A program made the position numbers and the translations under genes. A stretch of 14,691 bases of DNA from Tectiglobus sp039183375 (GTDB lineage: Bacteria > Pseudomonadota > Alphaproteobacteria > Rhizobiales > Hyphomicrobiaceae). Positions 1-6,639 of the stretch are shown here, piece after piece. The stretch covers positions 1 through 14,691 of the forward strand of contig JBCDBQ010000115.1 in assembly GCA_039183375.1 (NCBI GenBank). The letters are read 5' to 3'. Each line of letters starts with the position of its first letter. Position 1 is the first letter of the stretch. The notes under the pieces were generated by a model that made no database searches, was not told the DNA's origin, and was given only the letters and a program-made list of their open reading frames with translations.

Positions 1-272
1 AAAAAGCCATAACCGGGATGCACCGCGTCGGCGCCGGCCTGGGTGGCGGCTGCAATGATCTGCGTGGCATCAAGATATCCGGCAGCCGGTGACGGGCCTG
101 TGAGTTCGATCGCTCGGTCGCAGTGTTTGACGTGCAAGCTGCCGCGGTCTGCCACTGAGTGGACCGCGATGGACTCAATGCCGAGCGCCTTGCAGGTCCG
201 CGCGATGCGAATAGCAATCTCACCGCGATTGGCGATCAAGATGGAGCGGGGAAGTCGGTTTGAATTTGCCAT
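1..272 (-). CDS. Acyl-CoA carboxylase biotin-carboxylase (alpha) subunit, N-terminal part, truncated by window edge
   Basis: Only the first 90 codons lie in the window; the reading frame runs off position 1. The subunit would carry biotin carboxylase, which makes carboxybiotin from ATP and bicarbonate, and usually a C-terminal biotinyl domain not visible here. Seen directly: the classic N-terminus, with ILIANRGEIAIRI at about residues 11-23 (the Rossmann-like start of the BC domain), then the conserved cysteine-lysine-alanine-leucine-glycine turn, and DAVHPGYGF at the cut end (residues 82-90). The start at 272 follows GAGG about 8 nt upstream. It lies 10 nt after the stop of the carboxyltransferase gene, so both belong to one operon and presumably one holoenzyme. 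Methylcrotonyl-CoA, geranyl-CoA and propionyl-CoA carboxylases share this N-terminus, so the substrate cannot be read here. The family call is secure. Confidence 0.94.
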   Translation of the reverse strand, partial: MANSNRLPRSILIANRGEIAIRIARTCKALGIESIAVHSVADRGSLHVKHCDRAIELTGPSPAAGYLDATQIIAAATQAGADAVHPGYGF

Positions 273-282
273 GGCCTCGACC

Positions 283-1908
283 TCACATCCGGAAGACGCG
301 TTTTTGGCCGCGCTCAGGAATGGCGTCGCGACTGGCGCAGAGTGCCAAGCAAAGACCGATAACATCCCGTGTCTCTGCGGGTTCTATTATGCCATCGTCC
401 CAGAGCCGCGAGGTGGCGTAGTAAGGATCGGACTGCTCGGCGTATTGCGTGCGTACACGGGTCTCGATGTCATGCAACTCATCTTCGCCGGGCGGGCCAT
501 GGCGCACGCTGCTGCGGCGCAATTCCAACATGACGTTGCTCGCGATATCAGCACTCATCGTGGCACATTCCGCCGTCGGCCAGGCGAACAAGAATTCGGG
601 CCAGAAACCGCGTCCGCACATGCCATAGTTTCCAGCACCATAGGAACCGCCAACAATCACTGTCAGGCGCGGCACTTCGGCTGTGGCCATGGCATAAACC
701 ATCTTGGCTGAGTCCTTGGCGATGCCGCCGCGTTCGGCTTCGCTACCGACCATGAAGCCTGAAATGTTTTGCAGGAACAGCAGCGGGATGCCGCGCTGAT
801 CGCACATCGTGATGAACTGCGCCGCCTTGAGCGAACTTTCCGAGTAGAGTGGGCCGTTGTTACCGAGTATCCCAACCGGATACCCATGGATCCAGGCTGT
901 GCCGCACACCAGTGTCGAGCCCCAATCCGGCTTGAACTCAATGAAGGCACTGTCGTCCGCAATCCGGGCCACAATCTCACGAACATCATAGGGCATGCGC
1001 CGATCGGCTGGCACGACACCGGATAACTCCTCCGTGGCGTAGCGTGGCGCTTGTACAACTTGCGCCGGTGTCATCGTCCGAGCCATCGCCAGCGATTGCA
1101 CGACATCGCGCAATTTGGCGATCGCTTCGTATTCATCCTCGGCAAGATAATCGGATACGCCAGACACCTTGGTGTGCATCTCAGCGCCGCCGAGTGCCTC
1201 GCCATCAATTTCTTCGTTGATCGCAACTTTGACAATTGACGGTCCGCCGAGATGGATGCGTGCCTGTCCGCGCACCATAATCACTTCATCGGAGAGCGCC
1301 GGTATATAGGCGCCGCCGGCAGTGCAGCCACCAAACACTGCGGAAATCTGCGGCAGGCCGGCCGCCGACATTCTGCACTGCCGCAGGAACGTGTTGCCGA
1401 AATGATCTTTGTCCGGGAATACCTGATCCTGCTGCGGGAGATTGGCACCACCGCAGTCCACGAGATAAATGCATGGCAGCCGATTCGCCTCGGCAATCTC
1501 CTGCGCCCGAACATGCTTTTTAACGGTCTCGCGGTAGAACGATCCACCTTTGACGGTCGCATCATTGGCAATCACCATGACAGGCGTGCCACGCACGATG
1601 CCGATACCTGTAACGATACCGGCCGCCGGAACCTCATTGTCATACTGGCCCCAAGCCGCGAGAGCAGAGAGTTCCAGAAACGCCGTTGCTGGGTCAACCA
1701 GCAGATCAATGCGATCCCGAACCAGCAATTTGCCTCGCTTATGATGGCGCGCGACGTGCGCTTCGCCGCCACCGCGCAGCACGGCGGCTTTACGCTCGCG
1801 CAGTACGGCCAGACGCTCGCCGAAAGCTGCGGCGTTGTCTTTGAATGCTTTGGATCGTGCGTTGATGTCGGATTCGATGATTGTCATGCTTGTCAGATCA
1901 AAGCTCAT
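283..1908 (-). CDS. Acyl-CoA carboxylase carboxyltransferase (beta) subunit, methylcrotonyl-CoA carboxylase-like
   Basis: Transfers the carboxyl group from carboxybiotin to an acyl-CoA; partner of the alpha subunit encoded 10 nt downstream. The protein is 541 residues from the start at 1908, close to the roughly 535 usual for MCC-beta. Seen: N-terminal helices and the ARHHKRGKLLVRDRID segment (about 53-68), the N-domain oxyanion-type motif GGCTAGGAY (193-201), the C-domain GNYGMCGRGF motif (426-435), PYYATSRLWDDGII (495-508), and an intact VFRM C-terminus as in MCC-beta proteins. Where MCC relatives usually read MGGEQAA, this one reads MSADIAS (451-457), so it may act on another acyl-CoA. The start at 1908 overlaps the upstream LLM gene by 11 nt, suggesting translational coupling; ATG at 1887 is an alternative start. 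The frame is open to 1956, but that extension is not family-like. Leucine-type, isoprenoid-type or another substrate cannot be separated here. Confidence 0.93.
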   Translation of the reverse strand: MSFDLTSMTIIESDINARSKAFKDNAAAFGERLAVLRERKAAVLRGGGEAHVARHHKRGKLLVRDRIDLLVDPATAFLELSALAAWGQYDNEVPAAGIVTGIGIVRGTPVMVIANDATVKGGSFYRETVKKHVRAQEIAEANRLPCIYLVDCGGANLPQQDQVFPDKDHFGNTFLRQCRMSAAGLPQISAVFGGCTAGGAYIPALSDEVIMVRGQARIHLGGPSIVKVAINEEIDGEALGGAEMHTKVSGVSDYLAEDEYEAIAKLRDVVQSLAMARTMTPAQVVQAPRYATEELSGVVPADRRMPYDVREIVARIADDSAFIEFKPDWGSTLVCGTAWIHGYPVGILGNNGPLYSESSLKAAQFITMCDQRGIPLLFLQNISGFMVGSEAERGGIAKDSAKMVYAMATAEVPRLTVIVGGSYGAGNYGMCGRGFWPEFLFAWPTAECATMSADIASNVMLELRRSSVRHGPPGEDELHDIETRVRTQYAEQSDPYYATSRLWDDGIIEPAETRDVIGLCLALCASRDAIPERGQKRVFRM

Positions 1909-2803
1909 CCTGGACGGCGTCGATAAATGTCTCGAGTGCCGTGATGTGGGCTGCAAAACTGCGTTCTGGAATGCGTTTGTGCGCGTAGCGCTTGTAGGTG
2001 TTGTTGCAGGTGATGTGCGTCACGCCTGCCTGCTTCCAGAACCGAACCTCCTCACGCCATTGGTCAGGTTCGCCAACAGCTGACATCCAAACTTCGAGAC
2101 CCATTTCGCTCGGGTCGCGCCCGGCCTCGCGCGTCATTGCCTTGAGATTCTCGAACGAAGCAATGGCTTCGTCCCCTGGCGGATGTTCCAGCATCATCCA
2201 TCCGTCACCCAGTTCTGCGGTGCGCTTCATGGTGTTGGCATGATGGCCACCGAACCAGACAGGGATCGTGCCTGCCGCCGGCCTCGGATTGATGCCGGCA
2301 TCCGGGATCTCATGCCATCGACCTTTGTAGTCGACATGCTCGTCAGCCCAGAGCTTGCGCATCACCTCGACTTGTTCGGCGGATCGAATGCCACGTGTCG
2401 ACCAGTCTTCATTCAGGCCGACGAATTCAGCTTCGTTCCAGCCGATGCCAATGCCCAGTCGCATCCGTCCGCCCGAAAGAACGTCGACGCAGGCAGCCTG
2501 CTTTGCAACCAGAACCGTCTGACGCTGAGACAGGATGAGGACCTGGGTTGAGAACCCGATGGTTTTCGTTGCGGCTGCGAGAAACCCGAACAGTACGAAT
2601 GGATCGTGAAAGTAGTCATTTGATGTATTGCGGTTTGCCCAGTTGGGCCGGCTCGCGGCATTCACGCCGAGCACGTGATCGGTACCGCACAGGTGGTCAT
2701 AACCCATGGCCTCACAGGCTTGTGCGTATTCGACGACTGTTTGTGGCTCACCACCGATATCGCTGAGCGGCAAGCCAGCGCCGAGTTTGATACGATCAGC
2801 CAT
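1898..2803 (-). CDS. LLM-class (luciferase-like) flavin-dependent oxidoreductase
   Basis: A 301-residue TIM-barrel flavoprotein of the bacterial luciferase-like superfamily, which uses FMN or F420 for oxidation or monooxygenation of small molecules in the cytosol. Seen: GLPLSDIG near the N-terminus (10-17), the AQACEAMGYDHLCGTDHVL segment (27-45), an IGFSTQVLILSQRQ strand-loop (82-95), and the hallmark LSGGRMRLGIGIGWNEAEF stretch (109-127). Length fits the TIGR03619-like F420 group. The start at 2803 has AAGGA about 9 nt upstream; part of this Shine-Dalgarno overlaps the stop of the hydroxyacid dehydrogenase gene (12-nt gap). Its own stop overlaps the carboxylase beta start. Placement between a 2-hydroxyacid dehydrogenase and an acyl-CoA carboxylase suggests a catabolic oxidation step. 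Cofactor choice (FMN with a reductase, or F420) cannot be told from the sequence. Confidence 0.92.
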   Translation of the reverse strand: MADRIKLGAGLPLSDIGGEPQTVVEYAQACEAMGYDHLCGTDHVLGVNAASRPNWANRNTSNDYFHDPFVLFGFLAAATKTIGFSTQVLILSQRQTVLVAKQAACVDVLSGGRMRLGIGIGWNEAEFVGLNEDWSTRGIRSAEQVEVMRKLWADEHVDYKGRWHEIPDAGINPRPAAGTIPVWFGGHHANTMKRTAELGDGWMMLEHPPGDEAIASFENLKAMTREAGRDPSEMGLEVWMSAVGEPDQWREEVRFWKQAGVTHITCNNTYKRYAHKRIPERSFAAHITALETFIDAVQDEL

Positions 2804-2815
2804 ATCTCGCGTTCC

Positions 2816-3784
2816 TTAGTCCAAAAGTTCCGGCACGATCCAGAACGGCGTCTCGCCACGTTCAACCCGTTGCACGTTATCGAAGGCATTGCGGAACCGC
2901 GCAACGTGATTGTCCCAGGTCGGTCCGGCAAAGTGCGCCGTCAAGACCACGTTGTCGAGCTTGAGCAGAGGATTGTCTGGCGGTGTCGGTTCCTGGTCGA
3001 ACACATCGAGGCCGGCACCGAACATACGGCCTGCGGCGAGATGATCATAGAGCTCCTTCTCATCAATAATCGGCCCACGGGCCGTATTCACCAAAATCGC
3101 TGTGGGCTTCATCAGTTCAAGTTCAGCCTTGCCGATCATATGTCGGCTGGCTTCATTGAGCGGCAGGTTCAGGGAGATGACGTCACACTCCGCAAGGATT
3201 TCACGCAGAAGTCGAAAGCGGACATTCAACTGGTCTTCACGGTCTTCGCTAAGGCGGACGATGTCGAAATAATGGACATTCATGCCGAATGCCTGGGCTC
3301 GCTTGGCGACCTTCTTGCCGATATTGCCGAGTCCGATAATGCCAAGCGTCTTGCCGGCCAACTCGTACATGCGTGGTGACGGTCCGTTGCCACGCCAGCG
3401 CCCGCCGCTCACGTTGTCATGCTGCCAGATGACCCGCCGCGCCACGGTGAGCATCAGCATCATGGCATGCTCCGCGACCGAGATAGCGTTGGCACCACCA
3501 TTGTTGCAGACCGGGCGCCCGGCGGCACGCGCAGCTTCGATGTCGACTCTGTCGTAGCCGGCGCTCAAGAGCTGTACGAGCTTGAGGTCCTTGGCCTGTT
3601 TATGGAAGTCCGGTCCCATCGGCACATGCGGATAGCAAATCATATACGCCGCATCGGCGAGCGCAGACTGGTAGTCCGGATTGTCATTGTCAAAGATCAG
3701 TGTTTCGAAACCAAGTGGCGCCATATCCCGCGCGATCGGCGTAACCTCAGGCGACGGTGAGACGAGAACAATCTTGGACGGCAT
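2816..3784 (-). CDS. D-isomer-specific 2-hydroxyacid dehydrogenase
   Basis: NAD(P)-dependent interconversion of 2-oxo acids and D-2-hydroxy acids; a cytosolic two-domain protein of 322 residues, normal for the family. Seen: Rossmann motif LGIIGLGNIGKKV (147-159), with an aspartate (D174) at the end of the following strand, favouring NAD; catalytic Arg236 in NTARGPIIDE; Glu265 in DVFDQEPTP; His284 in TAHFAGPTW, where relatives more often have PHIAG or PHIGS. GGANAISVAEHAMML (96-110) is the usual hinge-region signature. The start at 3784 is chosen because AGGA lies 7 nt upstream and the protein then begins with a strand typical of the family. The frame is open to 3985, but the extra 67 residues look non-coding. 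It is the first gene of the 3784-to-1 operon. Substrate is not predictable; phosphoglycerate-dehydrogenase-like and glyoxylate-reductase-like members share these motifs. Confidence 0.93.
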   Translation of the reverse strand: MPSKIVLVSPSPEVTPIARDMAPLGFETLIFDNDNPDYQSALADAAYMICYPHVPMGPDFHKQAKDLKLVQLLSAGYDRVDIEAARAAGRPVCNNGGANAISVAEHAMMLMLTVARRVIWQHDNVSGGRWRGNGPSPRMYELAGKTLGIIGLGNIGKKVAKRAQAFGMNVHYFDIVRLSEDREDQLNVRFRLLREILAECDVISLNLPLNEASRHMIGKAELELMKPTAILVNTARGPIIDEKELYDHLAAGRMFGAGLDVFDQEPTPPDNPLLKLDNVVLTAHFAGPTWDNHVARFRNAFDNVQRVERGETPFWIVPELLD

Positions 3785-4063
3785 GGGGTGTTCCTGCGCA
3801 GGTTTTGGGCAGCGTTCGGGAGGGGTGAGGCACCTTACCGGTGTTTCATCGCTGGCGCGAAGCATCAGTGTGATTTTGCAGACAGCGTCGGCTGCCGCGT
3901 CTCTGGCGGAGCGGTCAGTGAAGCGAAATGGTAGCGATGTTTTCGCTCTAAACTTCGCTCGGGATGATGAAACTAAAGAGAGCAATTGCCGATATCGACT
4001 AGAATCCAGGCAAACCTCGCCCTAGATTGGCGGCAGCAACAATTGTGAGAGCGGAGCTTAAGG
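3785..4063. promoter_or_regulatory. Divergent intergenic region between hydroxyacid dehydrogenase and GFA genes
   Basis: This 279-nt gap must hold promoters for the minus-strand carboxylase operon and for the plus-strand GFA gene. I see ribosome binding sites at both ends (AGGA before 3784 on the minus strand, GGAG at 4053-4056 before 4064). I see no sigma-70 pair with good spacing on either strand; TAGAAT at about 4000-4005 is a possible -10 without a convincing -35. No clear operator palindrome was found. Confidence 0.4.
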
Positions 4064-4462
4064 ATGTTCCACAAAGGCCGGTGCACCTGCGGTGCTGTGA
4101 CGTTCGTCGCGGAAGGTGAGCCGATTAACATTCGCGCCTGCCACTGTCACCAGTGTCAATCAGCGTTTTCATCGCCGTTCTTTGCACGCGCTCTGTTCGA
4201 ACAATCCAAGGTCGAGGTGAAGGGCGCCACAGCCGCTCATCTGTCGTCCCCGGCACTTGAGCGGGTATTCTGCCCGCAGTGCGGCACGCGCCTTTGGGCC
4301 CGTCGCACTAACGGGACCTATATGGGCATCGCATTGTCGGCCTTTGAGGAGCGTGACCTATTCGCGCCCACTGAGCATATTTGGGTCTCGGAGAAGGTTG
4401 CCTGGCTGGAACTGAGTGATGGCCTGCCGCAGCACCCGGAGCGCTCACCAAGTTTGCCGTGA
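4064..4462 (+). CDS. GFA family (Mss4-like) zinc-binding protein
   Basis: A 132-residue protein of the glutathione-dependent formaldehyde-activating enzyme-like family, a zinc-binding beta-tent fold. Most members have no proven reaction; the namesake (Gfa) was proposed to speed S-hydroxymethylglutathione formation. Seen: CTCG (residues 7-10), ACHCHQCQSAFSSPFF (25-40) and FCPQCGTRLW (69-78), giving the expected cysteine pairs for zinc: C7/C9, C26/C28/C31 and C70/C73. Length is typical. The start at 4064 has GGAG 7 nt upstream. It is transcribed away from the carboxylase operon and is followed 130 nt later by the GNAT gene. A glutathione transferase lies further along the window, but no link between the two is shown. 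Family call is firm; function is open. Confidence 0.92.
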   Translation: MFHKGRCTCGAVTFVAEGEPINIRACHCHQCQSAFSSPFFARALFEQSKVEVKGATAAHLSSPALERVFCPQCGTRLWARRTNGTYMGIALSAFEERDLFAPTEHIWVSEKVAWLELSDGLPQHPERSPSLP

Positions 4463-4592
4463 CGCCCTCGACTGGTTCTCGCTTGCCAAGGCATTGACGT
4501 CTAGCGACGCATTGACATCTGTGCCGAACGGGAGCCCTGTCGGTTGGTAAAAGGGCCGGTGTCCCGCTCTCAGGTCAGCAAGGATCCAAGCA
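4463..4592. repeat. Intergenic gap with a short 12-bp imperfect direct repeat (4491-4502 / 4509-4520)
   Basis: The gap between the GFA and GNAT genes holds GCATTGACGTCT and GCATTGACATCT, 11 of 12 bases alike and 18 bp apart. Each contains a TTGAC core, so the copies could be alternative -35 elements or a tandem protein-binding site. No good -10 hexamer stands at the right distance, so a promoter is not claimed. AAGGA 8 nt before 4593 serves the GNAT gene. Confidence 0.35.
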
Positions 4593-5147
4593 ATGACGAC
4601 CTTCGACATCAATCCGACACTTGACGGTGATCGCCTCCATTTGCGCCCGCTTCAAGAAGGTGACCGTGGCGCGCTCTATGTAGCCGCAAGTGATCCCGAG
4701 ACCTGGGCGCAACACCCGGCATCCAACCGACATGAGCGAGAAGTCTTCGAACCCTACTTTGATTATCTACTCTCTTCTGGCGGGACATTGGTTGCGATTG
4801 CCCGCGAAGAAGATATGACGATTGGCTGCTCGCGGTTCTACCCGGTGCCCGACCATCCCGGCGAATTCGGAATTGGCTTTACATTTCTAGCCCGCTCACA
4901 CTGGGGCGGCAGCTGGAATAAGGAAATGAAATCACTGATGGTGGCGCACGTACTCAAGCACTTTGAGCGTGTCTGGTTCCACATTGCGCCAAACAATCAG
5001 CGCTCCCAGATTGCCACCACCCGATTGGGCGCGAAGTTCGCATATGATGCTGAGCTACAGGTTGGGCTAAGTCCGGCAATGACGAAATGCTACACCCTGA
5101 CGAAAGAAGACTGGGAATCGGCGACGGGTATTGTGCTACCGGGTTAG
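4593..5147 (+). CDS. GNAT family N-acetyltransferase, RimJ/RimL-like (Acetyltransf_3 type)
   Basis: Transfers the acetyl group of acetyl-CoA to an amine; 184 residues, the usual size for RimJ/RimL-type proteins. Seen: LDGDRLHLRPLQEGD at 10-24, the classic opening strand and helix of this subfamily; the acetyl-CoA segment RSHWGGSWNKEMKSLM (101-116), matching the family pattern of a tryptophan-glycine turn followed by asparagine-lysine-glutamate; and APNNQRSQIATTRLGAKF (132-149), the asparagine-arginine-serine signature ahead of the last strands. The start has AAGGA 8 nt upstream. The 3' end overlaps a convergent minus-strand gene by 12 nt. The substrate (protein N-terminus, small amine or antibiotic) is not predictable. 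It may be co-transcribed with the GFA gene across 130 nt, but an own promoter is equally possible. Confidence 0.92.
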   Translation: MTTFDINPTLDGDRLHLRPLQEGDRGALYVAASDPETWAQHPASNRHEREVFEPYFDYLLSSGGTLVAIAREEDMTIGCSRFYPVPDHPGEFGIGFTFLARSHWGGSWNKEMKSLMVAHVLKHFERVWFHIAPNNQRSQIATTRLGAKFAYDAELQVGLSPAMTKCYTLTKEDWESATGIVLPG

Positions 5148-5462
5148 CGTGCCCGATCGGCTCTGCAGCATAATCTTAGCTTGCGCCATCACGCTGTGGA
5201 AATCGCCACGGTCAAACCAGCTGGCATTGTGCGGTAACAACGGCGAATACCGACCATCAAGAATGTCCTGCATCCGATCGAAGTCGCGCAAAGGAATGAC
5301 CACGTGCGGCACGCTCGCGTCCGTGGTCTCGATGCCATTGCTGGTGACCGACCATTGCCCACCACGCCAAAGCACGAGGCTCCGGCGGCGATTACATTGG
5401 TAGGCGCGCTGGTCGATCACGGCTGTTACTCTGCGGTTTTGTTGGACGAAGTCGTCGTGCAT
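5136..5462 (-). CDS. Hypothetical protein, 108 residues, not recognised
   Basis: I do not recognise this family. The predicted product is basic and soluble-looking, with arginine clusters near the N-terminus (around residues 10-27), a WRGGQWSVTSNGIETTD stretch in the middle (32-48) and a PHVVIPLRDFDRMQDIL stretch (52-68) that alternates strand-like and helix-like patterns. There is no signal peptide or membrane segment. It begins only 3 nt after the stop of the YdcH/DUF465 gene, with that stop region (TGAGGC before ATG) supplying a close, poor Shine-Dalgarno, so translation may be coupled. Its end overlaps the convergent GNAT gene by 12 nt. Coding status rests on the tight junction and a protein-like composition, not on similarity. 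Confidence 0.55.
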   Translation of the reverse strand: MHDDFVQQNRRVTAVIDQRAYQCNRRRSLVLWRGGQWSVTSNGIETTDASVPHVVIPLRDFDRMQDILDGRYSPLLPHNASWFDRGDFHSVMAQAKIMLQSRSGTLTR

Positions 5463-5465
5463 GCC

Positions 5466-5699
5466 TCAGAAGGCAGTTGAGAGCTGACCGCGGACGTGTC
5501 GGTCTGGGCGGATTGCGCGGGCGGCGCGCTGATGTATGCGAACGAGATCATCTTTCAGTCTGAGGCGCATGCGCTTGAGCGACTGCAGACGAATACTATC
5601 TGGCTGCGGTCGCCCATGTTCTTGTTGTATCCGTGCGTCCAGGATGTCCTTCTTGGCTTCCAAGGCTTCAATCCGACCCGACATGATGCGACCAAACAT
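5466..5699 (-). CDS. YdcH/DUF465-family small coiled-coil protein
   Basis: A 77-residue protein. Residues 9-56 fit the DUF465 (YdcH) pattern: a first helix RIEALEAKKDILDARIQQEH, a short proline-containing turn, then LQSLKRMRLRLKDDLVRIH, where the LK-x-K/R-L-x-L-K-D pattern is the family signature. A helical hairpin or coiled coil is expected; function is not established. An arginine-rich tail of about 20 residues (58-77) follows, longer than the compact core usual for the family. The start at 5699 is supported by AAGGAAG about 7 nt upstream; ATG at codon 6 is an alternative. It is the first gene of a two-gene unit with the 108-residue protein. Confidence 0.78.
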   Translation of the reverse strand: MFGRIMSGRIEALEAKKDILDARIQQEHGRPQPDSIRLQSLKRMRLRLKDDLVRIHQRAARAIRPDRHVRGQLSTAF

Positions 5700-5811
5700 T
5701 GTGCGCTTCCTTTCTCTTGGCTCCTTATGAGCTAGATATACGGAGGCGCACGTGATGATTGAAATCGTTTAGATGTCGGGTTTTGATAAGTATCACCGAT
5801 CGAACGTCGGC
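5700..5811. other. Intergenic gap upstream of the DUF465 gene
   Basis: This 112-nt gap separates the DUF465 gene start from the stop of the hotdog gene, both on the minus strand. It ends with a strong Shine-Dalgarno (AAGGAAG) for 5699. A TATATC hexamer on the minus strand in the middle could be a -10 element, but I find no convincing -35. I see no hairpin with a T-tract that would clearly terminate the hotdog transcript. Confidence 0.3.
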
Positions 5812-6621
5812 TTAGGTTTGCGCCATGTGCCGTAGCTGATAAATCGCAGTGTGTCTCACGTTGGCAACCGGGCGCGTGTCATTGGCGAGAATCAGGCAAT
5901 CCATGTCCACAAAACGATGGCCTTTGCGTTCATAGTTGTCGCTGACGACCGATCGGACTGATAGCGTCTCACCGACTTTGGCTTGCGAGAAGAATTGCAT
6001 GTCACTGCCGACATGGATCCACGGCGGCAGCAACACGTTATCCTTCAAGGCCAGGTTGCAAAGCCGCAATAACCAGCCTGGATGCGCAACGTGCAGTTCC
6101 TTGTAAATCACGGCCGTCTCGCGCACGTCGGCAAGATATTGATCAGCGACTTCGCCGGTCAGCTTCTCCGGCGCAATACCAAGGTTCGTTCCAACGGCAA
6201 GACTTGTTTCGTTTGCCGGCGGTCGTTCCGCGGGCGGTAGGCTGGTCGCGTAATCACCGGGATTGGGTGCGGTTGGTCTCGCGGCCGGCATCTGTGCCTG
6301 CCCCGTCGCACTCAGCACACCGTCACTTTCGACGGTAATGTCCAGTGTGCCCTCGCCAGTTGGACGTGCGACAACCTCCGCAATCCGGCCGTCGTAGACG
6401 GGCTTGGCGAAGCGGCACTGCATGCGGCCACTTTCGAGAAACGCTGCCCCCCACATCATGACTGCAGGGTTGGTCGCGTAGGCGAAAACCTCAACACCAG
6501 GAACCAGCCCGCCCGTGAAGCCCAGTTGCTGCGCGATTGTATCGTCGTGGATCTTGTTCTCTGAGGCATGCGAGAGGTTGTAAGCTTCGACCTTGTGGGA
6601 GAGCTTTTCTGCTGCTGACAT
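5812..6621 (-). CDS. Double-hotdog MaoC/FAS1-dehydratase-like protein
   Basis: A 269-residue protein with two hotdog halves, the arrangement of MaoC-like hydratases and HTD2-type dehydratases acting on acyl-CoA or acyl-ACP thioesters. N-terminal half (about 10-110): SENKIHDDTIAQQLGF (20-35) followed by TGGLVPGVEVFAYA (36-49). This aligns with the MaoC hydratase motif, normally D-x-N-P-x-H followed by GGPIAHG. Here His25 is kept, but the catalytic Asp position is Ser20, Pro is Lys23, and AHG is VPG. C-terminal half (about 195-265): PPWIHVGSDMQFFSQAKVGETL, then a long beta region ending ANVRHTAIYQL. So the fold is secure, but classic hydratase activity is doubtful; a thioesterase or thioester-binding role is possible. 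The start at 6621 has AAGGAGA upstream and lies 18 nt after the MBL gene, so the two are probably co-transcribed. Confidence 0.8.
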   Translation of the reverse strand: MSAAEKLSHKVEAYNLSHASENKIHDDTIAQQLGFTGGLVPGVEVFAYATNPAVMMWGAAFLESGRMQCRFAKPVYDGRIAEVVARPTGEGTLDITVESDGVLSATGQAQMPAARPTAPNPGDYATSLPPAERPPANETSLAVGTNLGIAPEKLTGEVADQYLADVRETAVIYKELHVAHPGWLLRLCNLALKDNVLLPPWIHVGSDMQFFSQAKVGETLSVRSVVSDNYERKGHRFVDMDCLILANDTRPVANVRHTAIYQLRHMAQT

Positions 6622-6639
6622 CTTGCGGTCTCCTTGCTT

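Noticed and set aside
43..711. Long plus-strand ORF over the carboxylase genes
   Set aside because: It is antisense to two clear family proteins and spans their junction; the translation has no recognisable domain.
1252..1926. Plus-strand 224-codon ORF inside the carboxylase beta region
   Set aside because: Mirror frame of a conserved gene; composition reflects the antisense of its codons, no motif.
2675..3379. Plus-strand 234-codon ORF over the LLM and hydroxyacid dehydrogenase genes
   Set aside because: It covers the ends of two well-supported minus-strand genes and resembles no protein family.
3785..3985. N-terminal extension of the hydroxyacid dehydrogenase
   Set aside because: The extra 67 residues are not family-like and the internal ATG at 3784 has a good Shine-Dalgarno.
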